Positions 18,921 through 27,936 of a stretch of 64,000 nt of DNA are shown piece by piece. The notes under the pieces were generated by a model. It had not been told where the DNA came from and ran no database searches. It worked only from the letters and a program-made list of their open reading frames with translations. How positions within the stretch are numbered: the stretch's first letter is position 1; each line of letters opens with the position of its first letter. The position numbers and the translations under genes are program-made. Source of the DNA: Actinospica robiniae DSM 44927 (GTDB lineage: Bacteria > Actinomycetota > Actinomycetes > Streptomycetales > Catenulisporaceae); the NCBI RefSeq assembly GCF_000504285.1, contig NZ_KI632511.1:5143372-5207371 (forward strand), in the 5' to 3' direction.

Positions 18921-19414
18921 TGAACGACGTGTCGATCGACGGAGCGCCCCGGCGCAAGAACGCGGGCGTGGCGTTGGATCCGCTGTCCAAGGCGATCATC
19001 GAACAGCTCCAGCAGGACGGCCGGCGTCCCTACGCGACCATCGCCAAAGCGGTGGGACTGTCCGAAGCCGCGGTGCGCCAGCGGGTGCAGCGGCTGCTGG
19101 ACGCGGAGGTCATGCAGGTCGTGGCGGTGACCGACCCGCTCACGGTCGGGTTCAACCGCCAGGCGATGATCGGGATTCGGTGCGAAGGTGATATCGAACC
19201 GGTCGCCGAGGCGCTGTCCGGCATGGCCGAGGTGGCCTACGTGGTCGCCACCGCGGGTTCCTTCGATCTGCTCGCGGAGGTGGTCGCCGAGGACGACGAC
19301 CAGCTGCTGCACATCATCAACAAGAGGATCCGAGCGATCCCGCAGGTCCGGAGCACCGAGAGTTTCGTGTACCTGAAACTGCACAAACAGACCTACACCT
19401 GGGGTACGAGATGA
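18917..19414 (+). CDS. Lrp/AsnC-family transcriptional regulator
   Basis: A 165-residue regulator. The N-terminal helix-turn-helix spans about residues 20-75 (LDPLSKAIIEQLQQDGRRPY, then VGLSEAAVRQRVQRLLD). The C-terminal RAM/AsnC ligand-binding domain spans about 80-155. Such proteins form octamers and sense amino acids or related metabolites. Its TGA overlaps the ATG of the downstream aminotransferase (ATGA), so it is co-translated with the enzymes it probably regulates. Two adjacent ATGs (18917, 18920) are possible starts. Confidence 0.92.
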   Translation: MMNDVSIDGAPRRKNAGVALDPLSKAIIEQLQQDGRRPYATIAKAVGLSEAAVRQRVQRLLDAEVMQVVAVTDPLTVGFNRQAMIGIRCEGDIEPVAEALSGMAEVAYVVATAGSFDLLAEVVAEDDDQLLHIINKRIRAIPQVRSTESFVYLKLHKQTYTWGTR

Positions 19415-20787
19415 CCACTGCCGACAGCCGGGCCTACGACCACCTTTGGATGCACTTCACCCGGATGTCCTCGTACAAGGACAACCCCGTGCCCACGATC
19501 GTCAAGGGCGAGGGCGCCTACATCTGGGACGCGAACGGCCGCAAGTACCTCGACGGCCTGGCCGGCCTGTTCGTGGTGCAGGCCGGGCACGGCCGGGCCG
19601 AGCTGGCCGAGGCCGCGGCGAAGCAGGCCAAGGAGCTCGCGTTCTTCCCGGTCTGGTCCTACGCCCACCCGCACGCGATCGACCTCGCCGACCGGCTCGC
19701 CGGCTACGCCCCGGGCGACCTGAACAAGGTCTTCTTCACCACCGGCGGCGGCGAGGCGGTGGAGACCGCCTGGAAGCTGGCCAAGCAGTACTTCAAGCTG
19801 GTCGGCAAGCCGATGAAGCACAAGGTGATCAGCCGCGCGGTGGCCTACCACGGCACCCCGCACGGCGCCCTGTCGATCACCGGCATCCCGGACGCCAAGA
19901 AGTACTTCGAGCCGCTGGTGCCGGGCGCGCACAAGGTGCCCAACACGAACTTCTACCGGGCCGAGGAGATCTCCGGCGTGCCGGAGCTCGGCGCGGACCT
20001 CGAGCGCTTCGGCCGCTGGGCCGCGGACCAGGTCGAGGCGACGATCCTGGCCGAGGGCCCGGACACGGTGGCCGCGGTCTTCGTCGAGCCGGTGCAGAAC
20101 TCCGGCGGCTGCTTCCCGCCGCCGCCCGGGTACTTCCAGCGGCTGCGCGAGATCTGCGACACCTACGACGTGCTGCTGGTCTCGGACGAGGTCATCTGCG
20201 CCTTCGGCCGGGTGGGCACGATGTTCGCCTGCGACAAGTTCGGCTACGTCCCGGACATCATCACCTGCGCCAAGGGCATGACCTCGGGCTACTCCCCGAT
20301 CGGCGCCGCGATCGTCTCCGACCGCATCGCCGAGCCCTTCTACCAGGGCACGAACTACTTCCCGCACGGCTACACCTTCGGCGGCCACCCGGTCTCGGCC
20401 GCGGTCGCGATGGCCAACCTGGACCTGTTCGAGCGTGAGGGCCTCAACGAGCGCGTGCTCAAGAACGAGCAGGCCTTCCGGACCACCCTGGAGAAGCTGC
20501 ACGACCTGCCGATCGTGGGCGACGTGCGCGGCGACGGCTACTTCTACGGCATCGAGCTGGTCAAGGACAAGGCGACCAAGACCACGTTCGACGAGGACGA
20601 GTCCGAGCGCCTGCTGCGCGGCTTCCTGTCCAAGGCGCTGTTCGACGCCGGCCTGTACTGCCGCGCCGACGACCGCGGCGACCCGGTGGTGCAGCTGGCC
20701 CCGCCGCTGATCGCCGGCCAGGAGCAGTTCGACGAGATCGAGCAGATCCTGCGCTCCGTGCTCACCGAAGCCTGGACGAGGCTGTAA
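19411..20787 (+). CDS. Class III aminotransferase, probable putrescine/diamine:pyruvate type
   Basis: A 458-residue PLP-dependent omega-aminotransferase. It shows HPxxDLADRLAGY-type substrate-loop context, TTGGGEAVETAWKLA for the PLP phosphate, the SDEVICAFGR block (about 258-267) and Schiff-base lysine K288 in TCAKGM. The tryptophan/histidine-rich N-terminus (DHLWMHFTRMS) is typical of putrescine- or beta-alanine-pyruvate aminotransferases such as SpuC. The inferred reaction is putrescine + pyruvate to 4-aminobutyraldehyde + alanine, feeding the aldehyde dehydrogenases nearby. It overlaps the lrp stop. Confidence 0.88.
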   Translation: MTTADSRAYDHLWMHFTRMSSYKDNPVPTIVKGEGAYIWDANGRKYLDGLAGLFVVQAGHGRAELAEAAAKQAKELAFFPVWSYAHPHAIDLADRLAGYAPGDLNKVFFTTGGGEAVETAWKLAKQYFKLVGKPMKHKVISRAVAYHGTPHGALSITGIPDAKKYFEPLVPGAHKVPNTNFYRAEEISGVPELGADLERFGRWAADQVEATILAEGPDTVAAVFVEPVQNSGGCFPPPPGYFQRLREICDTYDVLLVSDEVICAFGRVGTMFACDKFGYVPDIITCAKGMTSGYSPIGAAIVSDRIAEPFYQGTNYFPHGYTFGGHPVSAAVAMANLDLFEREGLNERVLKNEQAFRTTLEKLHDLPIVGDVRGDGYFYGIELVKDKATKTTFDEDESERLLRGFLSKALFDAGLYCRADDRGDPVVQLAPPLIAGQEQFDEIEQILRSVLTEAWTRL

Positions 20788-20795
20788 GCGTTCCG

Positions 20796-21470
20796 ATGGA
20801 TGCTTTGCTCGCGAACCCGGGTTGCACCGAGCGGACCCGGGTTCGCCGCCTCCCCGAACACGCCGTGCGGGATCGCAGCGCGCTGCATCAACTGCTGGAC
20901 GCCGCGCTGGTCGGCCACCTCGCCGCGGCCGACGAGACGGGCCAGCCGTACGTGTTGCCCGTCGCGTACGCCCGCTCGGGCGAATCGGTGCTCTTCCACG
21001 GCTCGAGCGCGAGCCGGCTCTTCCGGCTCTGCGCGGCCGGAGTGCCGGTGTGCTTCACCGTCACCGAGCTCGACGGGCTCGTCCTAGCCCGCTCGGCCTT
21101 CGAGTCGTCGATGAACTACCGCAGCGCGATGGTGCTCGGCCACTGCACCGTTCTGCACGGCCGGACCAAGGAACTGGGGCTGCGTCAGATCGGCGAGCAC
21201 CTCATGCCCGGCCGCTGGGAGGAGATCCGCGCGCCTTCGGCCCAGGAGCTCAAGGCCACCGCAGTGCTCGAACTCCCGCTGGACGAGTGCTCGCTGAAGG
21301 TCTCCGACGGCGGTCCGACCGACGACTCGGCGGACCTCGCGCTTCCGGTCTGGGCGGGCCGGCTGCCGCTGGTACGGCAGTGGGGCGAGCCCGTGCCGGC
21401 CGACGACCTCGCCCCCGAGCACGCCCGCATACCCGAGTACATCGACCGCTGGCGACAGCGGATCAGCTAA
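20796..21470 (+). CDS. Pyridoxamine 5'-phosphate oxidase-like flavin-binding protein
   Basis: A 224-residue protein with the split-barrel PNPOx fold of the 'FMN-binding nitroimidazole-resistance-like' kind: HLAAADETGQPYVLPVAY near the N-terminus, LFHGSSASRLFRL, then SFESSMNYRSAMVLG-like sequence. The specific reaction is unknown; relatives bind FMN, F420 or heme. It lies 8 bp after the aminotransferase and 9 bp before the FAD oxidoreductase, so it belongs to this amine-catabolism operon. The ATG at 20796 has no clear ribosome-binding site and may rely on coupling. Confidence 0.78.
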   Translation: MDALLANPGCTERTRVRRLPEHAVRDRSALHQLLDAALVGHLAAADETGQPYVLPVAYARSGESVLFHGSSASRLFRLCAAGVPVCFTVTELDGLVLARSAFESSMNYRSAMVLGHCTVLHGRTKELGLRQIGEHLMPGRWEEIRAPSAQELKATAVLELPLDECSLKVSDGGPTDDSADLALPVWAGRLPLVRQWGEPVPADDLAPEHARIPEYIDRWRQRIS

Positions 21471-21479
21471 GGAACGTTC

Positions 21480-22850
21480 GTGACCGCGCCGAGCTTCTGG
21501 CATGACTCCCTGCCCGACCCCGTCGTCGTACGCCCCCGTCTGCCCGGCTCCCGCGAGGCCGACGTCGCCATCGTCGGTGCCGGGTACACCGGCCTGTGGA
21601 CGGCGTACTACCTGAAGAAGGCCGACCCGTCCCTGCGGGTCGTCGTCCTCGAAGCGCAGTACGCGGGCTTCGGCGCCTCCGGCCGCAACGGCGGCTGGTG
21701 CTCGGCGCTGTTCCCGTCCAGCCTGGGCAAAGTGGCGAAGGTCGCCGGGTCCAAGCAGGCGGCGATCAACCTGCAGCGCGCACTCAACGGCGCGGTGGAC
21801 GAGGTCGGCGCTGTGGCCGCAGCCGAGGGCATCGACTGCCACTTCGGCAAGGGCGGCACGGTCATCCTCGCCCGCAGCGCGGTCCAGCTCGAGCGTGCGC
21901 GCGAGGAGATCGCCGAGTTCCGCGAGTTCGGCTTCGGCGAAGACGACCACCGGCTGCTCACGGCCGAGGAGGCACGCGCCGAACTCAACGCCACCAACGT
22001 GCTCGGCGGCACGTATACCCCGCACTGCGCGGCCATCCAGCCGGCGCTGCTCGCGCGCGGCCTGGCCGACGTGGTCGAGCGGATGGGTGTGGAGATCTAC
22101 GAGCAGACCCCGGTGACCTCGATCGGGAACGGCGAGGCGCGCACGCCGCACGGCTCGGTGAAGGCCGAGACCGTGGTGCGGGCGACCGAGGGCTACACGA
22201 CGAGCATCGGCGGCTTCAAGCGCGACCTGGCTCCGGTCTACTCGCTCATGCTGGCCACCGAACCGCTGCCGGAGCACACCTGGGCCGAGATCGGGCTGAA
22301 CCGACGGCAGACGTTCTCCGACGGTCGCCATCTGATCATCTACGGGCAGCGCACCGCCGACGGCCGGCTGGCGTTCGGCGGACGTGGCGCGCCCTACCAC
22401 TTCGGCTCCTCGATCAAGCCGGAGTACGACCGCGAGCCGCGGGTGCACGCGGAGCTCAAGCGCGTACTGACCGAGCTGTTCCCGGTGCTCAGCGACGTCA
22501 AGGTCACCCACACGTGGGGCGGAGCGTTGGGAGTGCCGCGGGACTGGTTCGCCTCGGTGGGCCTGGACCGCACGGCCAAGCTGGCCTGGGCCGGCGGCTA
22601 CGTCGGCGACGGCGTGGGCGCGACCAACCTGGCCGGGCGCACGCTGGCCGACCTGATCCGGGGTCAGCACACCGACCTCACCGCCCTGCCCTGGGTCGGT
22701 CACCGTTCACCCAAATGGGAGATCGAGCCGTTGCGCTGGATCGGCGCGAACCTCGGCCTGCGGGTGATGGACGGCGCCGACGCCGAGGAGGCCCGCACCG
22801 GCCGCCCCTCCCGCCGGGCCCGGATCTTCGGGCGCTTCCTGGGTGCCTGA
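21480..22850 (+). CDS. FAD-dependent amine oxidoreductase (DAO family)
   Basis: A 456-residue flavoenzyme. The FAD motif is VAIVGAGYTGLW (29-40), with GASGRNGGW downstream and the C-terminal GGYVGDGVGATNLAGR contact region. It is related to gamma-glutamylputrescine oxidase and glycine/sarcosine oxidases. The GTG start is preceded by AAGGA at 7 bases. As the last gene of the lrp-aminotransferase unit it likely oxidises an amine intermediate of polyamine breakdown. It and the oxidoreductase at 7940-9337 are divergent relatives in the two facing units. Confidence 0.87.
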   Translation: MTAPSFWHDSLPDPVVVRPRLPGSREADVAIVGAGYTGLWTAYYLKKADPSLRVVVLEAQYAGFGASGRNGGWCSALFPSSLGKVAKVAGSKQAAINLQRALNGAVDEVGAVAAAEGIDCHFGKGGTVILARSAVQLERAREEIAEFREFGFGEDDHRLLTAEEARAELNATNVLGGTYTPHCAAIQPALLARGLADVVERMGVEIYEQTPVTSIGNGEARTPHGSVKAETVVRATEGYTTSIGGFKRDLAPVYSLMLATEPLPEHTWAEIGLNRRQTFSDGRHLIIYGQRTADGRLAFGGRGAPYHFGSSIKPEYDREPRVHAELKRVLTELFPVLSDVKVTHTWGGALGVPRDWFASVGLDRTAKLAWAGGYVGDGVGATNLAGRTLADLIRGQHTDLTALPWVGHRSPKWEIEPLRWIGANLGLRVMDGADAEEARTGRPSRRARIFGRFLGA

Positions 22851-22983
22851 ACCGGCGCCGCGCTCGCCGGTCGCGGTGTCCGGCACGGCCGGGCGCAGCC
22901 CAGCCAGGCGCACCATCATCAGATCGGACGAATCTCGCCCGGTTTGGGTGGATTAACCCGGTGCCCCTGGGCAGAGTCGAGGA

Positions 22984-23748
22984 GTGAGCCTACCCTCGGA
23001 CAATCCCATTCTGAACGCCGCCGGCCTGACCTATCCGGCTGACGGCTCGGTGCTGCGTGGGGCCGGTCTCGCGGTCGGCGAGAGAGAGGCCGTGGCCGTG
23101 CTCGGCGAAGCCGGCTCGGGCAAATCCACCCTGCTGGCCGTGCTCTCCGGGCTGATCGACCCGGCCGCGGGCACGCTGTGGGCCAACGGCCGTCCGCTGC
23201 ACGCGATGGAGCCCGAGCAGCGGATCGAGGTGTTCCGGCGGCAGTTCGGGGTGCTGCCGCAGGACTGCCGGATACTGCCCGAGCTGACCGTGGCCGAGAA
23301 CGTGGCGCTGCCGCTGCGCCTGGCCGGGATGAGCGCGGCGCACGCGGTCGAGCGGTCCCGGATCTGGCTCGAGCGGTTCGAGATAGAGCGCCATGCCCCG
23401 CGCCGTGCCGCGACGCTCACCGCGCCGGTGCTCCGCCGCGCGGCGTTGGCCCGCGCGCTGGTCAACGACCCGCTCGTGCTGCTCGCGGACGAGCCGCTGG
23501 CCGGGCTGGCCGCGCAGACGGCCGAGTCCACCGCCCGGATCCTGCGCTCGATCGCGGTCTCGCACGGCACCGCGGTGGTCGTCTTCACCCGGGATCCGAT
23601 GACGGCGGCGTACTTCAACCGCACCATCCGGCTGGCCGACGGCCGGACCGACGTGCAGCCCGCGGGGCCGCGTCCCGCCGCCGTGCCGGTGCTCTCCGGC
23701 GCCGAGGCGAGCCGCGCCGCCAGAGCGACCGCGGGAGGACATCGATGA
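22984..23748 (+). CDS. Degenerate ABC transporter-type ATPase
   Basis: A 254-residue protein with the fold of LolD/FtsE-like ABC ATPases. Walker A GEAGSGKST (41-49) and Walker B VLLADEP (165-171) are intact, and the Q-loop LPQDCRILPELT is present. The signature that should read LSGGQ is TAPVLRR (146-152), and the switch His is replaced by Arg (FTRD, R203). Such changes usually impair ATP hydrolysis, so it may act as a nucleotide-binding regulator or one half of an asymmetric dimer. The GTG start sits immediately after GAGGA, an unusually short spacing. It overlaps the membrane-protein gene by 4 bp. Confidence 0.75.
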   Translation: MSLPSDNPILNAAGLTYPADGSVLRGAGLAVGEREAVAVLGEAGSGKSTLLAVLSGLIDPAAGTLWANGRPLHAMEPEQRIEVFRRQFGVLPQDCRILPELTVAENVALPLRLAGMSAAHAVERSRIWLERFEIERHAPRRAATLTAPVLRRAALARALVNDPLVLLADEPLAGLAAQTAESTARILRSIAVSHGTAVVVFTRDPMTAAYFNRTIRLADGRTDVQPAGPRPAAVPVLSGAEASRAARATAGGHR

Positions 23749-24380
23749 AAGAGGCCGCGGGCGCGGAGGAATCCTTCGAGGGCGGCAGCCCGACCGACAG
23801 CCGGCTGTCCGTGCTGGCCTGGCTCGCTTGGCGCTTCCTGCCGCCGCTCGACCGCGGCGACTGGCGCACGCTCATCCGGGTCGGCGGGGCGTGTGCGTAC
23901 CTGGCGATGCCGCTGACCATCGCGCTGGCCGACGCCGGCCTGCCCGCGATCACCGCGACCAGCCTGCTGTGTCTGTCCGTCCCCGGGCTGCCGCTGTTGT
24001 GGCGCAACGCGATCCAGCTCGGGGATCGGCGGCGCGGCACCGCCCTGGCGCTGCGTCAGGTGCGGCTGAGCCGGCAGGCGGCTGCGATGACCTCGCTGAG
24101 CCGTCAGTTGGCTTATCCGCTCATCGGCGCGGCCTTGGGGGTGCTGCTCATCCTGATACTGCACGGCCCGCTGAGCACGATCCTGCCGGGCACGGCTCCG
24201 CTCGCCGTGGCGATCAAGTCGTCCTCGGCCGGCTGGGCGTATGCGGCGCCGCTCGCCGCGCTGCTGCTGGTCGCGCTGACCGCGCTGCTCAGCAGCGAGG
24301 CGGGAAAGACAGTGGGGCTGTGGCTCGGACGGATGCTCAGCCGGCTCGACCGGCGCGGAGCAGAGCCACAGCCTCAGTGA
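23745..24380 (+). CDS. Membrane protein of unknown function, partner of the degenerate ATPase
   Basis: A 211-residue protein not assigned to a family. After a charged N-terminus it has hydrophobic segments at about 46-64, 67-86, 124-142 and 165-184, with a basic cytoplasmic loop (RRRGTALALRQVRLSRQ, 96-112) that could contact the ATPase. It lacks an obvious FtsX/MacB extracellular domain. The ATG overlaps the ATPase stop (ATGA) and has GGGAGG upstream, so the two are probably made in equal amounts. Its last 44 bases overlap the convergent HAD gene. A shortened permease is possible. Confidence 0.75.
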   Translation: MKEAAGAEESFEGGSPTDSRLSVLAWLAWRFLPPLDRGDWRTLIRVGGACAYLAMPLTIALADAGLPAITATSLLCLSVPGLPLLWRNAIQLGDRRRGTALALRQVRLSRQAAAMTSLSRQLAYPLIGAALGVLLILILHGPLSTILPGTAPLAVAIKSSSAGWAYAAPLAALLLVALTALLSSEAGKTVGLWLGRMLSRLDRRGAEPQPQ

Positions 24381-25047
24381 GCGTGTCCACGATCGGCAAA
24401 CCGAGCTTGGCCGCCTCGAGGTTGGTGCGGCTGGAGGAGCCGCCGGTGTAGAGCACCGCCGTCGCGCCGACCTCGAGCGCGGCCAGCGCGTCGTCCACAC
24501 AGTCGCCGACGAGGGCGACCTGACCGACCGACAGGCCCGGATCGAGGTCCTGAAGACGCGTCAGGTGAGCGGTGAGGTACTTGGCCTTCGTCCCGTAGTC
24601 CCGGGCGGCGGGCCGGCCGTCCACTCGGTTGAGCCGGGCGCCGAGGCCCAGCGAGTCGACCAGCGGGACGAGCTTGTCGTGGTCGTACATCGACAGCAGC
24701 GACTGGCCCTGCGGCGCCCAGCTGTCCATCGCGACCAGCGCGTCCACCGTCAGCCCGCAGGTTCCGATGCCGTCCGCGTACGTCTGGGCGAACGCGCTGT
24801 CTATCAGCTCCCACTCCGCCGCCGAGTACGGCCGGCCGGACAACGAGAAGTAGAACTCCTGCAACGGCCGCCGGTACAGGTCGCGGTAGTGCTCCTCATC
24901 CATCAGCGCGCAGCCCACCGCCCGCAGCGAGGCGTTCGTGGCCGCCGTGACCAGGCGCTGGTCGTCGAACAGGGTCCCGTTCCAGTCCCAGACCACGTGC
25001 CTGATCTGCGCGCCGTCGATCATCGCCGGCTCCATGTCGATGGCCAT
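24337..25047 (-). CDS. HAD-superfamily phosphatase
   Basis: A 236-residue hydrolase of the haloacid dehalogenase superfamily. The nucleophile motif is DWNGTLFDD (D21), with a lysine in the GTKAKYL region and the motif GDCVDDALAA near the C-terminus for Mg2+ binding. The overall pattern is phosphoglycolate phosphatase/pyrophosphatase-like, but the substrate is unknown. It lies 13 bp downstream of rlmN in the rpsB-to-rlmN transcript and its 3' end overlaps the convergent membrane-protein gene. Confidence 0.83.
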   Translation of the reverse strand: MAIDMEPAMIDGAQIRHVVWDWNGTLFDDQRLVTAATNASLRAVGCALMDEEHYRDLYRRPLQEFYFSLSGRPYSAAEWELIDSAFAQTYADGIGTCGLTVDALVAMDSWAPQGQSLLSMYDHDKLVPLVDSLGLGARLNRVDGRPAARDYGTKAKYLTAHLTRLQDLDPGLSVGQVALVGDCVDDALAALEVGATAVLYTGGSSSRTNLEAAKLGLPIVDTLTEAVALLRAGRAG

Positions 25048-25060
25048 CGCGACCCCTCCC

Positions 25061-26173
25061 TCAGTCCTCGTGCGCGGCGAGCTGGCCGCAGGCTCCGTCG
25101 ATCTCGCGGCCGCGGGTGTCCCGCACCGTCACCGGGACACCGTGCGCCTGCAGCGTGCGGACGAACGCGGCCTCGTCCTCCGGACGGGAGGCGGTCCACT
25201 TCGAGCCGGGGGTCGGGTTCAGCGGGATCAGGTTGACGTGCGCCAGCTTGCCCTTGAGCCGCTTGCCGAGCAGGTCGGCCCGCCACGCCTGGTCGTTCAC
25301 GTCCTTGATCAGGGCGTACTCGATGGAGACGCGGCGGCCGGTCTGCGCGGCGTAATCCCACGCGGCCCCCAGCACCTCCCCCACCTGCCAGCGCGTGTTG
25401 ACCGGCACGAGCTCGTCGCGCAGCTCGTCGTCCGGGGCGTGCAGCGAGACGGCGAGGGTGACGTTGAGCCTCTCCTCGATCAGCTTCTCGATCGCCGGCA
25501 CCAGGCCCACCGTCGAGACGGTGATGTGGCGTTGTGAGAGGCCCAGCCCCTCGGGCGCGGGCTCGACCAGCCGCCGCACCGCCGCGATCACGGCCTTGTA
25601 GTTCGCCAGCGGCTCGCCCATGCCCATGAACACGACGTTCGAGATCCGCCCCGGCCCGCCCGGCACCTCGCCGCGGGCCAGCGTCCGGGCGCCCGCCACG
25701 ACCTGCTCCACGATCTCGGCCGTGGACATGTTGCGGGTCAGCCCCGCCTGCCCGGTCGCGCAGAACGGGCAGTTCATGCCGCAGCCGGCCTGCGAGGAGA
25801 CGCACATCGTGGCGCGGTCCGGGTAGCGCATCAGCACCGACTCGACGAGCGCGCCGTCGTGCAGCTTCCACAGCGTCTTGCGGGTGGTGCCCTGGTCCGC
25901 GGTCAGCTCGCGCACCGCCGTGAGCAGCGGCGGAAGCATCGCCGCACGCAGCTGCTCGCGTTGGGCGGCCGGGATGTCGGTCCAGCCCTGCGGGTCGTCC
26001 TCGAGCCGGTCGAAGTAGTGCTTGGAGAGCTGCGCGGCACGGAAGCCCGGCAGGCCGGCGTCGGACAGGGCCTGCTTGCGTTCGATCAGGGTCAGGTCCG
26101 CGAGGTGGCGCGGGGGCTTGCCGCGACGCGGCGCCTCGAAGACCAGTTCACCGGGCTTTTGTGCGGAACTCAT
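25061..26173 (-). CDS. rlmN: Dual-specificity 23S rRNA A2503 / tRNA A37 C2-methyltransferase
   Basis: A 370-residue radical-SAM methyltransferase. The [4Fe-4S] cluster motif CxxxCxxC is C131-C135-C138 ([11 protein letters not shown]). The two methyl-transfer cysteines are C124 (ATMCVSS) and C362 (IDGACGQL). It methylates C2 of A2503 in 23S rRNA and A37 of some tRNAs. It lies 72 bp downstream of cdsA. The cysteines, length and context leave little doubt. Confidence 0.96.
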   Translation of the reverse strand: MSSAQKPGELVFEAPRRGKPPRHLADLTLIERKQALSDAGLPGFRAAQLSKHYFDRLEDDPQGWTDIPAAQREQLRAAMLPPLLTAVRELTADQGTTRKTLWKLHDGALVESVLMRYPDRATMCVSSQAGCGMNCPFCATGQAGLTRNMSTAEIVEQVVAGARTLARGEVPGGPGRISNVVFMGMGEPLANYKAVIAAVRRLVEPAPEGLGLSQRHITVSTVGLVPAIEKLIEERLNVTLAVSLHAPDDELRDELVPVNTRWQVGEVLGAAWDYAAQTGRRVSIEYALIKDVNDQAWRADLLGKRLKGKLAHVNLIPLNPTPGSKWTASRPEDEAAFVRTLQAHGVPVTVRDTRGREIDGACGQLAAHED

Positions 26174-26245
26174 CCCACTATTGTCCCATCCCGCACGGAC
26201 AGCTCGGTCCGCGTCGCCGAGCGGCCGCTCGGCGCGGCACGGGGC

Positions 26246-27118
26246 TCAGTGCTTGAGGAAGAGCTGCAGCAGCAGGTAGACGACCGGAGCGGTGGGCAGC
26301 AGCGAGTCCAGCCGGTCCATGATCCCGCCGTGCCCCGGCAGCAGCCGGCCCATGTCCTTGATGCCCAGGTCGCGCTTGATCATGGACTCGCACAGGTCGC
26401 CGAGTGTGGCGCTGGCCACCACCGCGACGCCGAGCACCGCGCCCTGCCAGGGCTTGCCGTGCAGCACGAAATCCATCCACAGGGCGCCGGCCACCGCGGC
26501 CGTGACGACCGAGCCGGCCAGCCCCTCCCAGGACTTCTTCGGTGAGATCCTCGGCGCCATCGGGTGCCGCCCGAACAGCACCCCGGCCGCGTACCCGCCG
26601 GTGTCGTTGCACACCACCAGCAGCAGGAACAGCAGGACCTTCTCGGCCCCCTTGTCCTGCGCCGTCAGCAGCATCGCGAAGGCCGCCAGGAACGGCACGT
26701 ACACGACGGCGAACAGGCCGGCCGTGGCGTCGCGCAGATACCCCTCGGCGCCGTCGGCCAGCCGCCAGACCAGCACGGCCACCACGGTCAGTCCGAGCAC
26801 CGCGGTCTGCGCGCCCTCTCCCGCGAAGTACGCCGAGGCCAGGATGCCGAGCCCGCCCGCCGTGACCGGGATCAGCGGGACCGAGACGCCGCGCTCCTTG
26901 AGCGCCACGCTCAACTCGTGCAGCGCCACCACCACGGCGAGCGCCACCACGCCCAGGAAGGCGACCTTGACCACCAGCAGAGAGGCGATGATGACCGCGC
27001 CGAGGCCCACGCCGACGCCGATGGCGGCGGGCAGGTTGCGACCGGCCTTGCCCGTGGCCTTCGGCTCCGCCACGGGCTGCTCCCTCCGCTTGACCGCGCT
27101 CGTCATCTGCCCGCTCAC
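26246..27118 (-). CDS. cdsA: Phosphatidate cytidylyltransferase
   Basis: A 290-residue integral membrane enzyme making CDP-diacylglycerol from phosphatidate and CTP. Many hydrophobic segments are followed by the C-terminal CDP-alcohol precursor signature: S-x-LGDLCESMIKRDLGIKD, then GRLLPGHGGIMDRLDS. The GTG at 27118 is preferred because GGAGG is spaced 6 bases before it; an in-frame GTG at 27130 and an ATG at 27106 are alternatives. It follows frr in the conserved rpsB-tsf-pyrH-frr-cdsA order. Confidence 0.95.
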   Translation of the reverse strand: MSGQMTSAVKRREQPVAEPKATGKAGRNLPAAIGVGVGLGAVIIASLLVVKVAFLGVVALAVVVALHELSVALKERGVSVPLIPVTAGGLGILASAYFAGEGAQTAVLGLTVVAVLVWRLADGAEGYLRDATAGLFAVVYVPFLAAFAMLLTAQDKGAEKVLLFLLLVVCNDTGGYAAGVLFGRHPMAPRISPKKSWEGLAGSVVTAAVAGALWMDFVLHGKPWQGAVLGVAVVASATLGDLCESMIKRDLGIKDMGRLLPGHGGIMDRLDSLLPTAPVVYLLLQLFLKH

Positions 27119-27266
27119 CTTTTCCTCCACAGTCCGCGGGCACCGCCCCGGTGATCACGTCACGTCGCCGTCGGAGAGGCTACACCCGGACGCGGTGCGC
27201 CGTTCCTCCGGCCGAAAGCCTACGTCCGGCGGCCGTCCCGCGCCCGTTCGCGGCGGGCCGAGCGGC

Positions 27267-27824
27267 TCAGACCTCGAGCAGCTCGTTCTCCTTGTGCTTG
27301 AGCGCCTCGTCGATCTGCGCGGTGTGCTTCGCGGTCAGGTCGTCGAGCTCCTTCTCCGCGCGCCGGCCCTCGTCCTCGCCGACCTCGCCGTCCTTGACCA
27401 GCTTGTCGATGGCCTCCTTGGCGTGCCGGCGGATGTTGCGCACCGAGACCTTCGCGTCCTCGCCCTTGGACTTGGCCAGCTTGATGTAGTCGCGCCGGCG
27501 CTCCTCGGTCAGCTGCGGGAAGACCACGCGGATGATGTTGCCGTCGTTGCTCGGGTTCACGCCCAGGTCGGAGTCGCGGATCGCCTTCTCGATCGCGGCC
27601 AGCGAGGTCTTGTCGTAGGGCGTGATCACCGCCATCCGCGGCTCGGGCGCCTGGATCGAAGCCATCTGCGGGACCGGCGTCATCGTGCCGTAGTACTCCA
27701 CCACGATCTTGTTGAACATCGCCGGGGTGGCGCGTCCGGTGCGGATGCCGGTGAAGTCCTCCTTGGCCACGCTCACGGCCTTGTCCATCTTCTCCTCGGC
27801 CTCGAGGAGGGTCTCGTCGATCAT
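27267..27824 (-). CDS. frr: Ribosome recycling factor
   Basis: A 185-residue ribosome recycling factor, the standard length, which splits post-termination ribosomes with EF-G. Family hallmarks are the GRATP segment, PLNQ-equivalent [15 protein letters not shown], and [18 protein letters not shown]. The ATG at 27824 is 6 bases from GGGAG; the adjacent GTG at 27827 is too close. It sits 112 bp after pyrH. Confidence 0.97.
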   Translation of the reverse strand: MIDETLLEAEEKMDKAVSVAKEDFTGIRTGRATPAMFNKIVVEYYGTMTPVPQMASIQAPEPRMAVITPYDKTSLAAIEKAIRDSDLGVNPSNDGNIIRVVFPQLTEERRRDYIKLAKSKGEDAKVSVRNIRRHAKEAIDKLVKDGEVGEDEGRRAEKELDDLTAKHTAQIDEALKHKENELLEV

Positions 27825-27936
27825 CACGGCTCCCTACATCGGTTCGATTACGGCTGTGGGCCACTCGCTCGCGTGCGGCCGCCTGGTACTGCGCCAGGTG
27901 CTCACGCGTGTGCCGGCGGGTACTGCAGGGCTCACG

